Source: Flavobacterium sp. 123 (GTDB lineage: Bacteria; Bacteroidota; Bacteroidia; Flavobacteriales; Flavobacteriaceae). From it: a stretch of 64,000 nucleotides of DNA. The notes below the pieces were generated by a model. That model searched no databases. It was not told the origin of the DNA and worked only from the letters and a program-made list of their open reading frames with translations. The stretch lies in NCBI RefSeq assembly GCF_003634825.1, contig NZ_RBXD01000001.1:1944501-2008500 (forward strand). The letters run 5' to 3'. The position numbers and the translations under genes were made by a program. Positions 48,242 through 56,421 of this stretch are shown here, piece after piece. Each line of letters opens with the position of its first letter. Within the stretch, counting starts at the first letter, position 1.

Positions 48242-49306
48242 ATGAGTGAACAAATTTCGAACGACGAAATATCTTTAAAAGAATTAATAGACAAAGCAAA
48301 GGAATGGTTTGACTACTTGTTTTCACAGTGGAAGAGTATCGTATTAGCTGGAATAATTGGGGCAGCTTTGGGATTGACTTATTCTATTGTTAAGAAGCCG
48401 GTGTATACGGCCACTCTATCTTTTGCATTGGAAGATGAAAAATCGGGAGGTGGTTTAGGGAGCGCTTTGGGACTAGCTAGTTCTTTAGGTTTAGATTTAG
48501 GTGGTAGCGCAGGAGGAATGTTTACAGGATCTAATTTGACTGAATTATTCAAATCCCGTTCGATGGTAGAACAAACCTTACTAACTCCAGTTCTAGTGGG
48601 AACAGACACTATTTCTTTGGCAGAAATGTATATCCGTAACCAAGAATGGCGAGAAAAGTGGAATAAAAAACCAAAATTACAGCACATTCAATTTTTGCCA
48701 AATGTAAAAAGGAAATATTTTACCAGAGTTCATGATAGTATCTTAGGTGTAATTTATGAAGATTTATCCAAAACAGGATTGACTGTGGCTCAAAAAGATA
48801 AAAAAGTATCTATTATAAGTATTGATGTAGCTTCTACGAATGAATTATTTGCTAAATATTTTACCGAAGCCTTAGCGAAACAAGTATCTGATTTCTATGT
48901 AAACACTAAGAGTAAGAAAGCCAGACTAAATATGGAAATTCTAGAACGTCAAACGGACTCTATTCGTCGGGAACTGAATGGAGCGATTACGGGTGTGGCT
49001 GTTGCTAATGACAATACCTTTAATTTAAATCCAGCTTTGAATGTTCGTCGTACGCCTTCAGCAAGGCGACAAGTGGATGTACAGGCCAATACTGCTATTT
49101 TAACCGAGTTGGTAAAGCAAACGGAATTGGCCAAAGTCACTTTGCGTAAAGAGACCCCTTTAATTCAGGTAATTGACAAACCCATTCTGCCTTTGCCTAA
49201 GGAAAAATTTGGAAAGGCCAAAGGGCTTGTGTTGGGGAGTATTTTAGCAGGTTTTTTAGTAATGATAAGTTTGATTATTAGAAAATTTTTTAAAGATAAT
49301 AATTAG
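48242..49306 (+). CDS. Wzz/GumC-type chain-length determinant without kinase
   Basis: The 354-residue product has two membrane helices, near 36-54 (IVLAGIIGAALGLTYSI) and 328-345 (LVLGSILAGFLVMISLII). A periplasmic helical region lies between them. The proline-rich PILPLPKEKFGKAKGLVLG before the second helix is typical of Wzz. There is no ATPase domain, unlike the Wzc at 36532. It should set polymer chain length with the SLBB protein just upstream. Confidence 0.9.
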   Translation: MSEQISNDEISLKELIDKAKEWFDYLFSQWKSIVLAGIIGAALGLTYSIVKKPVYTATLSFALEDEKSGGGLGSALGLASSLGLDLGGSAGGMFTGSNLTELFKSRSMVEQTLLTPVLVGTDTISLAEMYIRNQEWREKWNKKPKLQHIQFLPNVKRKYFTRVHDSILGVIYEDLSKTGLTVAQKDKKVSIISIDVASTNELFAKYFTEALAKQVSDFYVNTKSKKARLNMEILERQTDSIRRELNGAITGVAVANDNTFNLNPALNVRRTPSARRQVDVQANTAILTELVKQTELAKVTLRKETPLIQVIDKPILPLPKEKFGKAKGLVLGSILAGFLVMISLIIRKFFKDNN

Positions 49307-49426
49307 TATATTTATATGGTTTCAAATATTTATTATGCATTAATACATTCTTGTTTTTTAGTTAATTAAGAATATTTTTCGCGAAATTTTAATTAATTGG
49401 TATAAATGCATTAAATAAAAAATTTC

Positions 49427-49458
49427 TTTGGTTAACACATCAAGTCATTGTACATTTA
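49427..49458 (+). promoter_or_regulatory. Candidate promoter of the sugar-biosynthesis run
   Basis: TTTG at 49427-49430, a 20-base spacer and TAcaTTTA at 49451-49458 (one mismatch in the last base) lie in a 223-base gap. The first gene follows about 70 bases later. Everything from 49530 to the window end is so tightly packed that this may be its only promoter. Confidence 0.55.
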
Positions 49459-49529
49459 TAATTAGAATCTATTGTTTTCGTGTAAGATTTTGAAATAAAA
49501 AGTAGAGTTTAGCAATTTAAATTTAAAAA

Positions 49530-49934
49530 ATGAGACCGAGAATTATAGATTTTCCTAAAATTCAAGACCCAAGAGGGAATTTAACTTTTTTGCAATATCC
49601 TAGCCAAATTCCTTTTGAGGTTAGAAGAACTTTTTGGACTTATGATGTGCCTGGAGGAGAAATCAGAGGAGGACATGCCTATTATGAGCAAAAAGAAATA
49701 ATTGTTGCTTTAAGCGGTAGTTTTGATGTTGTTATTACAAATGCAAATGGCATTATTGAAAAATTTTCTCTAAATCGTAGTTATTACGGTTTATATTTAC
49801 CAGCCAAAACATGGAGGCATATTGAAAATTTTTCCACCAACTCTTTGGCAATGCATGTTTCAAGCGAGGCTTTTTTGAAGGAAGACTATATTAGAGATTT
49901 TCAAGAATTTAAATTGCTTGCAGATGAAAAATAA
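49530..49934 (+). CDS. FdtA/QdtA-like sugar 3,4-ketoisomerase cupin, variant active site
   Basis: The 134-residue cupin has the FdtA text DPRGNLTFLQ and YDVPGGEIRGGHA. FdtA enzymes convert dTDP-4-keto-6-deoxyglucose to the 3-keto isomer. The usual HAH pair in the active site is His49-Ala-Tyr51 here, so one catalytic histidine is replaced by tyrosine. This copy may act on a different substrate or have lost isomerase activity. It overlaps the second copy by 11 bases. Confidence 0.78.
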   Translation: MRPRIIDFPKIQDPRGNLTFLQYPSQIPFEVRRTFWTYDVPGGEIRGGHAYYEQKEIIVALSGSFDVVITNANGIIEKFSLNRSYYGLYLPAKTWRHIENFSTNSLAMHVSSEAFLKEDYIRDFQEFKLLADEK

Positions 49935-50340
49935 AATTAGTGTTTTCGGGTGCAATCTCTTGCATTTAAATAAGATTGGAGATAGAAACGGGCATATTAC
50001 AGCCATTAATAATGAGATAGAAATCCCTTTTGGAGTAAAAAGAATCTTTTATTTATATGATATTCCTGGTGGAGAGTCCAGAGGAGCTCATGCTCATAAA
50101 GAATGTCATCAATTTTTAGTTGCTGCAAGCGGTAGTTTTGAAGTCTTATTAGATGATGGAATTACAAAAAGACAAGTTTTATTGAATCGCCCTGATTTGG
50201 GCCTACATATACCGCCAGGAATATGGGCCTCTGAAGTTAATTTTTCAAGTGGATCTATTTGTTTGGTTTTGGCCTCACATTTATATAGTGAAGATGATTA
50301 TTTAAGATCTTATGATGAATATTTAAAATATATATTATGA
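49924..50340 (+). CDS. FdtA/QdtA-like dTDP-6-deoxy-hexose 3,4-ketoisomerase
   Basis: The ATG at 49924 gives 138 residues; an in-frame TTG at 49918 is less likely. The cupin keeps the full active-site form SRGAHAHKECHQ (His56 and His58). It would supply a 3-keto-6-deoxyhexose to the aminotransferase at 50937. It overlaps its tandem relative before it and shares four bases with the acetyltransferase after it, so all three are likely translated together. Fuc3N versus Qui3N stereochemistry cannot be told. Confidence 0.82.
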   Translation: MKNKISVFGCNLLHLNKIGDRNGHITAINNEIEIPFGVKRIFYLYDIPGGESRGAHAHKECHQFLVAASGSFEVLLDDGITKRQVLLNRPDLGLHIPPGIWASEVNFSSGSICLVLASHLYSEDDYLRSYDEYLKYIL

Positions 50341-50891
50341 TACATTCTTTAGCAGAAGTACAAACAAATAAAATTGGAAAAAATACTTATGTGTGGCAAT
50401 ATTCAATTATTTTATCAGAAGCCGTAATAGGTGATAATTGTAATATTAATTGTCATACGTTTATTGAAAATGATGTGAAAATTGGTAATAATGTTACAAT
50501 TAAAAGTGGGGTATATTTATGGGACGGAATCCAAATTGCTGATAATGTTTTTGTAGGTCCAAATGTAACTTTTACAAATGATGAAAGGCCACGATCAAAG
50601 CAGTACCCTTCAGAATTTAAAAAAATAAAAATTGAAAATAATGCTTCAATAGGAGCAGGAGCTATCGTTTTAGGCGGGGTAGTTATAGGAGCTTTTTCGA
50701 TGATAGGGGCAGGTGCTTTAGTCACAAAAAATGTTCCTTGTAGAGCGTTAGTAGTAGGGACTCCAGCTAAAATTACCGGATGGCTTAATGAAGATGGAAC
50801 TAAAATGGAAAAAAAGAATGAATATTTTGTTGATAATTTTGAAAATAAATGGATTGTTGAAGATAATGTATTAAGAAAAGCAAAAATTTAG
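50337..50891 (+). CDS. Sugar N-acyltransferase, left-handed beta-helix (FdtC/QdtC/WxcM type)
   Basis: The 184-residue product is made of hexapeptide repeats (IGDNCNINCHTFIENDVKIG, then ASIGAGAIVLGGVVIGAFSM). It has the loop FTNDERPRSKQYP seen in 3-amino-sugar acetyltransferases, and ends with VGTPAKITGWLNEDG. It would acetylate the 3-amino group of the dTDP-sugar made by the adjacent aminotransferase. The start codon overlaps the FdtA-like stop. Confidence 0.85.
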   Translation: MIHSLAEVQTNKIGKNTYVWQYSIILSEAVIGDNCNINCHTFIENDVKIGNNVTIKSGVYLWDGIQIADNVFVGPNVTFTNDERPRSKQYPSEFKKIKIENNASIGAGAIVLGGVVIGAFSMIGAGALVTKNVPCRALVVGTPAKITGWLNEDGTKMEKKNEYFVDNFENKWIVEDNVLRKAKI

Positions 50892-50936
50892 ATGATGATC
50901 TTGATATAAAATATAAAATATTATACAAGTTAGACT

Positions 50937-52052
50937 ATGATTAAATTTTTAGACTTACAAAAAATAAACGCTCAGTATGCAAACGAGTTAAAGCAAGTTG
51001 CAGCCGATGTAATTGATAGCGGTTGGTATCTGTTGGGGGAGCGAGTAAAACTGTTCGAAAACAATTTAGAAGCTTTTCAAGAAGGAGGAAATGCAATAGC
51101 CGTTGCTAATGGATTGGATGCTTTGCGACTTATTTTTAAAGCCTATATCGAGTTAGGATTTATGCAGGAAGGTGACGAGGTAATTGTCCCTGCAAATACT
51201 TATATCGCTTCTGTATTGGCGATTACAGATAATAAATTAGTGCCAGTTTTAGTAGAACCCGATTTGGGTACTTTTAATTTAGATTTGAGTTTGATAGAAA
51301 GTAAGATCACTGCAAAGACCAAAGCCATTATGGTAGTCCATCTTTATGGTCGTGTTTGTTGGAGTACAGAATTGGAGACTTTAGCCAAAAAGCACAATTT
51401 GAAAATTATTGAAGATAATGCTCAATCAATAGGAGCTCGTTGGAATGGCATTCGTACGGGTAATCTAGGAGACGCTGCAGGTTTTAGTTTTTACCCAGGT
51501 AAAAACTTAGGGGCATTGGGAGATTCAGGTGCGGTAACGACTAAAGATGCTGAGTTAGCTAAAGCGATTCGTACTTTGGCAAATTATGGCTCTGCTCAAA
51601 AATATGTAAATCAATACCAGGGTTTAAATAGCCGTATGGATGAAATGCAAGCCGCTTTCTTAGACGTGAAATTGCGTTTTGTTGATGCTGAAACTTCTCG
51701 CCGTCAAGAAATTGCTAATTATTATATTGAGAATATCAAGAATGATAAAATAATCTTGCCTTCTGTTGGTAAAGTTGGAGAACATGTTTGGCATCTTTTT
51801 GTTATTCGTACTGCCAATCGTGATGAATTACAAGCCTATTTACAAGAAAATGGGGTTCAGACGTTGATTCATTATCCAATTCCTCCTCATAAACAGGAAT
51901 GTTATGCTAATCTAAATAGGGTTAATTTGCCTATCACAGACAAAATTCATGCGGAAGTGTTGAGTTTGCCAATTAGTCCTGTGATGACAGATGAAGAAGT
52001 TGAAAAAGTGTGTAATGTTATTAATGTTTTTTGTAAAGAAATTGCTGTATAA
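50937..52052 (+). CDS. DegT/DnrJ/EryC1/StrS aminotransferase (FdtB/QdtB type)
   Basis: The 371-residue PLP enzyme has [17 protein letters not shown] and [15 protein letters not shown]. It also has [14 protein letters not shown] with the PLP aspartate, and [18 protein letters not shown] with the Schiff-base lysine. Neighbouring ketoisomerase and acetyltransferase genes point to 3-amination, giving dTDP-3-amino-3,6-dideoxyhexose. rmlA and rmlB, needed for the starting sugar, are not in the window. Confidence 0.87.
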   Translation: MIKFLDLQKINAQYANELKQVAADVIDSGWYLLGERVKLFENNLEAFQEGGNAIAVANGLDALRLIFKAYIELGFMQEGDEVIVPANTYIASVLAITDNKLVPVLVEPDLGTFNLDLSLIESKITAKTKAIMVVHLYGRVCWSTELETLAKKHNLKIIEDNAQSIGARWNGIRTGNLGDAAGFSFYPGKNLGALGDSGAVTTKDAELAKAIRTLANYGSAQKYVNQYQGLNSRMDEMQAAFLDVKLRFVDAETSRRQEIANYYIENIKNDKIILPSVGKVGEHVWHLFVIRTANRDELQAYLQENGVQTLIHYPIPPHKQECYANLNRVNLPITDKIHAEVLSLPISPVMTDEEVEKVCNVINVFCKEIAV

Positions 52053-53506
52053 TGGAGATGCCCATTAAATCAAAAATAAAAGAATTATTTAGTCACGGTA
52101 TTGTTTATGGGCTTACCTCTTCTTTGCAAAATGTACTTGGTTTTGTATTATTACCAATATTAACTGTTTATTATACTCCTGCGGAGTTTGGCGTTTATAG
52201 TATTATTTTGTTGGCAAGTGCTTTGGCAAGTGCGATTTTTTATTTTGGAGCTTCCTCTGCTTTAGGACGATTTTATTTTGATGAAGACTCAGATAATTAC
52301 AGAAAAGAAATAGTTTCTACAGCATTATTTATAACAATTGCAGGGGCATTACTTTTGGTACTGTTATCTTTTTTGTTTGGAGATTACTTATCTGTTTTGC
52401 TTTTCGATTCTCCTATTTATCGAGTACCTATAATTTTAGCTTTTTCTGGAGCAGCTTTTGGTTTTTTATTAAATACGATGACCCTTTTATTGCGTTATGA
52501 AAAACGTTCTGTTTTATTCATGGTCGTAACTTTAGTAGGGGTATGCTTAAATTTTGTTATTACTTATATATTGCTGACAATTTTTCATTACGGAATTTTA
52601 GCACCGCTTTGGGGCTCATTTTTGAGTATAGGTTCATGCTTTGTTTTTTTGTTTGTAATTAAATTTTCGGGTTTAACTCTAAAAGTTAATTCTTCTTATT
52701 ATAAAAAGATATTATTTTTTGGGATACAATTTAGTATAAGTGGTTTGTTATTTTATTTATTAGATTATGTAGATCGCATCATTATTAAAGAATTGCTGCC
52801 AATGGCAGATGTTGGTATCTATTCTTTAGGTTGTAGAATTGCGGCGGTTATTAATGTAATTTTGATTATGCCTTTTAGCCTTATTTGGGCTCCTATTCGT
52901 ATGCAATATGCTTCTAGTGATAATAACCAGGAATTTACGTCAAAAATATTTTCTTATCTAGCGATTTCGGGTTTTGTTTTAGTTTTACTGGCAATGTTGT
53001 TTGGGAACGATTTAATGTCATTAGTATTTGTGAATGATAAATATGCTGGATCTGCCAAAGTTTTTCCTTTAATTATGCTGTCTTTATTGTTTTATGGTTT
53101 TCAAAACATACTTGATTTTGGAATTTATTTACACAAGAAAGTTTATTTTTATATCATAATTTCTTTAATTGGCATTACTTTTAATGTCGTGATGAATTAT
53201 TGGTTAATTCCCCATTTTGGGTATATGGCGTCTGCTTACATTACTTTTTTCACCTATTTTATTACTACAGGTTTAATTTATTTAGTTTCATCAAAATATC
53301 ATACATTAAAGTTAGAATGGAATAGAATATGGATTCCATTTGTTGTTTTAATTACGTTATATTATTTGGTTAATTTTACTGCAATTTTTAATTATTATAG
53401 TTTATTAATTAGAATTTTAGTTACAATTGTTTTGGTTTTAGGTATTGTTTTTTGTTGGTTAAGCAAGAAAGAACAAGAAATAATTCGTAAATTTTTGAAT
53501 GTTTAA
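52052..53506 (+). CDS. Polysaccharide flippase, Wzx/MATE-like family
   Basis: The 484-residue product is almost wholly hydrophobic, with about 14 helices. It shows the Wzx/PST text GLTSSLQNVLGFVLLPILTV (about 19-38) and TPAEFGVYSIILLASALASA. It flips undecaprenyl-linked repeat units across the inner membrane, implying a Wzy-dependent polymer. The ATG shares one base with the preceding stop. Another in-frame ATG lies two codons later. Confidence 0.9.
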   Translation: MEMPIKSKIKELFSHGIVYGLTSSLQNVLGFVLLPILTVYYTPAEFGVYSIILLASALASAIFYFGASSALGRFYFDEDSDNYRKEIVSTALFITIAGALLLVLLSFLFGDYLSVLLFDSPIYRVPIILAFSGAAFGFLLNTMTLLLRYEKRSVLFMVVTLVGVCLNFVITYILLTIFHYGILAPLWGSFLSIGSCFVFLFVIKFSGLTLKVNSSYYKKILFFGIQFSISGLLFYLLDYVDRIIIKELLPMADVGIYSLGCRIAAVINVILIMPFSLIWAPIRMQYASSDNNQEFTSKIFSYLAISGFVLVLLAMLFGNDLMSLVFVNDKYAGSAKVFPLIMLSLLFYGFQNILDFGIYLHKKVYFYIIISLIGITFNVVMNYWLIPHFGYMASAYITFFTYFITTGLIYLVSSKYHTLKLEWNRIWIPFVVLITLYYLVNFTAIFNYYSLLIRILVTIVLVLGIVFCWLSKKEQEIIRKFLNV

Positions 53507-53529
53507 TTTTTGAAACAAAAAAATATATA

Positions 53530-55065
53530 ATGAAAATACTAGACTGCACATTAAGAGATGGAGGATATTATACAAATTGGAATTTTGATAAAAAACTAAC
53601 AGATTTATACTTTAAATCTTTAAATGATTTACCAGTAGATTATCTTGAAGTAGGATATCGATGTAATCCAGGAACGGATTATTATGGGGAGTATTATTAT
53701 TGTCCACCCTATGTTCTTGAAAGAATTAAAAGTATTTCAAATAAAAAACTTGTAATTATATTAGATGAAAAAAACATCAAGAAAGAAGATATAAAAGAGC
53801 TTTTGAAACCTTGTATTGGAGTCGTTGCAATGATTCGTTTTGCAATTGATCCTAAAAACTTTAAAAGAGCACTAGTCTTAGCCGAAGAAGTGAAAAAACT
53901 TGGGTTTGAAGTTGGGTTTAATGTTATGTATATGTCAACATGGAAAGACGAATCAGATTTTTTAGAATCAATTAAGTATGTAGACGGAATTGCTGATTAT
54001 TTTTATATGGTTGATTCTTTTGGAGGTATTTTCCCCAAAGATGTAAAAGACACGATTGATATAGTTCGATCTAAGACAAACGTTGCATTAGGATTTCATG
54101 GACATAATAATTTAGAATTGGCACTAGTTAATTCTTTGACGGCTATTGAAAATGGTGTTGAAATTATTGATGCTACAATAACTGGAATGGGAAGAGGAGC
54201 AGGTAATTTGAAAACGGAATTATTATTAACAGTTTTAAATAGTGTTAATGGTTTAGAGGTTGATTTTAATGCTTTAAGTCAAGTGACAGGAGCATTTGAA
54301 TTGTTACAAAAAGAGTATGAATGGGGAACAAATATTCCTTATATGGTTTCTGGGGCAAATTCATTACCACAAAAAGAGGTTATGGAATGGGTAAGTAAAA
54401 GATATTATTCTTACAATAGTATAATAAGAGCTTTACATAATAAAAAAGAAGGAGTTAAGGATAATTTAAAATTTGATATACTTAAGCATAAAAATTCTTC
54501 TAAAGAGGTATTAATAATTGGTGGGGGGGATTCTGTTTTGACTCATATTGAAGCATTACTCGTTTATTTAGAAGCAAAACAAGAGATAACAATTATTCAT
54601 GCGAGTTCAAAAAATGCTAAGCCCTTTAAAAATCTAAAGAATAAACAAATATTTTGTTTGGTTGGAAATGAGGGGCATAGACTTGAAGATGTTTTTCATG
54701 AATATAAAGATTTTCAAGGAATTTGTGTGTTGCCTCCCTATCCAAGAGAAATGGGAACTTATGTTCCTCTTTCTGTTGAAAGCCGAACTTTCGAGTTAGA
54801 AAATGTGAATTTTACAAAATTAAATGTTTTTTCTCACACTTCATTAGCTATTCAGACGGCATTAAACCTTGGAGTGTCCAGCGTATTGGTAAGTGGATAT
54901 GACGGTTATTCTGGAGATAAAATTGCAGAGAAGGAACAAGAATTATTTATTGAAAATGAGAGTTTGTTTCAAGAAGGAATAGTTAAAGGGGTTGAATTTT
55001 ATTCTTTAACGCCAAGTAAATATAAATCTTTAATAGCCAAATCAATTTATGGCTTGTTAATATAG
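53530..55065 (+). CDS. Two-domain DRE-TIM aldolase-like enzyme with C-terminal Rossmann-like domain
   Basis: Residues 1-315 resemble 4-hydroxy-2-oxovalerate aldolases of the DRE-TIM family: LDCTLRDGGYYTNWNF (metal-binding Arg-Asp) and LGFHGHNNLELALVN (metal-binding His-x-His). ATITGMGRGAGNLKTELLL is also present. The position held by a catalytic His in DmpG appears to be Tyr (RDGGY). Residues from about 325 to 511 form a second domain starting EVLIIGGGDSVLTHIEALLV, nucleotide-binding in look, with VSSVLVSGYDGYSGDK near the end. Lying next to a CMP-sugar synthetase and a HAD phosphatase, it probably joins pyruvate to a sugar aldehyde. Chemistry is inferred. Confidence 0.75.
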   Translation: MKILDCTLRDGGYYTNWNFDKKLTDLYFKSLNDLPVDYLEVGYRCNPGTDYYGEYYYCPPYVLERIKSISNKKLVIILDEKNIKKEDIKELLKPCIGVVAMIRFAIDPKNFKRALVLAEEVKKLGFEVGFNVMYMSTWKDESDFLESIKYVDGIADYFYMVDSFGGIFPKDVKDTIDIVRSKTNVALGFHGHNNLELALVNSLTAIENGVEIIDATITGMGRGAGNLKTELLLTVLNSVNGLEVDFNALSQVTGAFELLQKEYEWGTNIPYMVSGANSLPQKEVMEWVSKRYYSYNSIIRALHNKKEGVKDNLKFDILKHKNSSKEVLIIGGGDSVLTHIEALLVYLEAKQEITIIHASSKNAKPFKNLKNKQIFCLVGNEGHRLEDVFHEYKDFQGICVLPPYPREMGTYVPLSVESRTFELENVNFTKLNVFSHTSLAIQTALNLGVSSVLVSGYDGYSGDKIAEKEQELFIENESLFQEGIVKGVEFYSLTPSKYKSLIAKSIYGLLI

Positions 55066-55071
55066 TTTTTT

Positions 55072-55803
55072 ATGCAAGATTATTTAATAGTTATACCAGC
55101 GAGATATGAATCGTCTCGATTGCCAGGTAAACCCTTAATTGATTTAATGGGGAAAAGCATGATTCTGCGGACCTATGAAAAGTGTATAGAAGTAATGCCA
55201 AAAGAGAACGTTATTGTTGCGACTGATGATGTCAGGATTTATAATCATTGTTTAAGTCATTCTATAGCTGTCTTGATGACATCAGATTCATGTTTAACAG
55301 GTACAGATCGTGTAGCTGAAGTTGCACGAGTTATTAAAGCGGAATATTATATTAACGTGCAAGGTGATGAACCTTTATTTAATTCTAATGATATTTTAAA
55401 AGTATTAGAATCTATAAAAAATAATAATGGAAAAATTATTAATGGATATTGTTCTATAAAAAGCAGTGAGGAGTTTTTTAGTACATCAATCCCTAAAGTA
55501 GTATTCAGACCAGACGGTAGATTACTGTACATGTCAAGAAGTCCAATACCAGGAAATAAAAATGGTGATTTTGTGAAGGCTAATAGACAAGTTTGTGTTT
55601 ATGCTTTCCCTCAAGAAGCACTGGAAAATTTCAGTGGGCAAAAAATAAAAACAGCTTTAGAAAAAGAAGAGGATATTGAAATTATTAGATTCCTAGAGAT
55701 GGGTTATGAGGTCTTTATGATTGAGCTTTCTGATGATTCAATTGCAGTGGATAATCCAAGCGATGTTGAAAAAGTTTTAAATAGACTGCGTAATGAAAAC
55801 TAA
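55072..55803 (+). CDS. KdsB-like CMP-sugar synthetase
   Basis: The 243-residue product follows 3-deoxy-manno-octulosonate cytidylyltransferase: VIPARYESSRLPGKPLIDLM (about 6-25) and ATDDVRIYNHC. TGTDRVAEVA, YYINVQGDEPLF and MSRSPIPGNKNGDF are also present. These enzymes activate 2-keto-3-deoxy acids with CTP. As it is embedded in a polysaccharide locus beside an aldolase and a phosphatase, it may serve a special ulosonic acid rather than lipid A-core Kdo. A housekeeping KdsB would then be elsewhere. Confidence 0.85.
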   Translation: MQDYLIVIPARYESSRLPGKPLIDLMGKSMILRTYEKCIEVMPKENVIVATDDVRIYNHCLSHSIAVLMTSDSCLTGTDRVAEVARVIKAEYYINVQGDEPLFNSNDILKVLESIKNNNGKIINGYCSIKSSEEFFSTSIPKVVFRPDGRLLYMSRSPIPGNKNGDFVKANRQVCVYAFPQEALENFSGQKIKTALEKEEDIEIIRFLEMGYEVFMIELSDDSIAVDNPSDVEKVLNRLRNEN

Positions 55804-56419
55804 ACCAGATCAATATAAAGTAATACTTTGGGATTTTGACGGTGTAATTGTAGAATCAAATAAAGTAAGAGAAAGCGGTTTTAGAAAAGTATTAGAACAG
55901 TTTCCTGAAGAGCAAATAGAAGAGTTAATAAAATTTCATAATTTAAATGGTGGATTATCTAGATATGTTAAGTTTAGGTATTTTTATGAAGTTATATGTA
56001 AGTCGAGTATATCAGAAGAAAAAGTTCAACATTTAGCAGATTCATTTTCGGAAATAATGCTAAAAAAATTAGGCTCCAAAGAGTATTTAATCAATGATAC
56101 AGTAAAATTTATTGAATCAAACTCTAATTCTATTGAAATGAATATTGTATCTGGTTCGGATCAAAATGAATTAAGAATACTCTGTTCAAGATTAGATATT
56201 GATAAAAATTTCAAATCTATTTGCGGATCTCCAACACCTAAAAACACTTTAGTTGCAGATTACCTGAAAAATTCAAAATTTAAGAATGAAGAGATTTGTT
56301 TAATTGGAGATTCTATGAATGATTATGAAGCTGCAGCTGTAAATGAGATCGATTTTTATGGTTATAATAATGTAGAATTAGAGTATCTAGGTAGATATAT
56401 TAAATCATTTTATAATTAG
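55793..56419 (+). CDS. HAD-superfamily phosphatase
   Basis: The 208-residue product has HAD motif I ILWDFDGVIVES (about 12-23), a helical cap, motif II in NIVSGSDQNEL, a lysine in TPKNTLVADYL, and motif III CLIGDSMNDYEAA. The cap type recalls beta-phosphoglucomutase and sugar-phosphate phosphatases. It overlaps the CMP-synthetase gene by 11 bases, so the two are probably coupled. A role removing phosphate from the 2-keto sugar before activation, as KdsC does, is likely but inferred. Confidence 0.82.
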   Translation: MKTKPDQYKVILWDFDGVIVESNKVRESGFRKVLEQFPEEQIEELIKFHNLNGGLSRYVKFRYFYEVICKSSISEEKVQHLADSFSEIMLKKLGSKEYLINDTVKFIESNSNSIEMNIVSGSDQNELRILCSRLDIDKNFKSICGSPTPKNTLVADYLKNSKFKNEEICLIGDSMNDYEAAAVNEIDFYGYNNVELEYLGRYIKSFYN

Positions 56420-56421
56420 GT

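Noticed and set aside
48379..48687. Minus-strand open frame of 102 codons inside the Wzz-type gene
   Set aside because: It lies antisense to a well-supported gene, and its proline/lysine-rich text has no recognisable domain.
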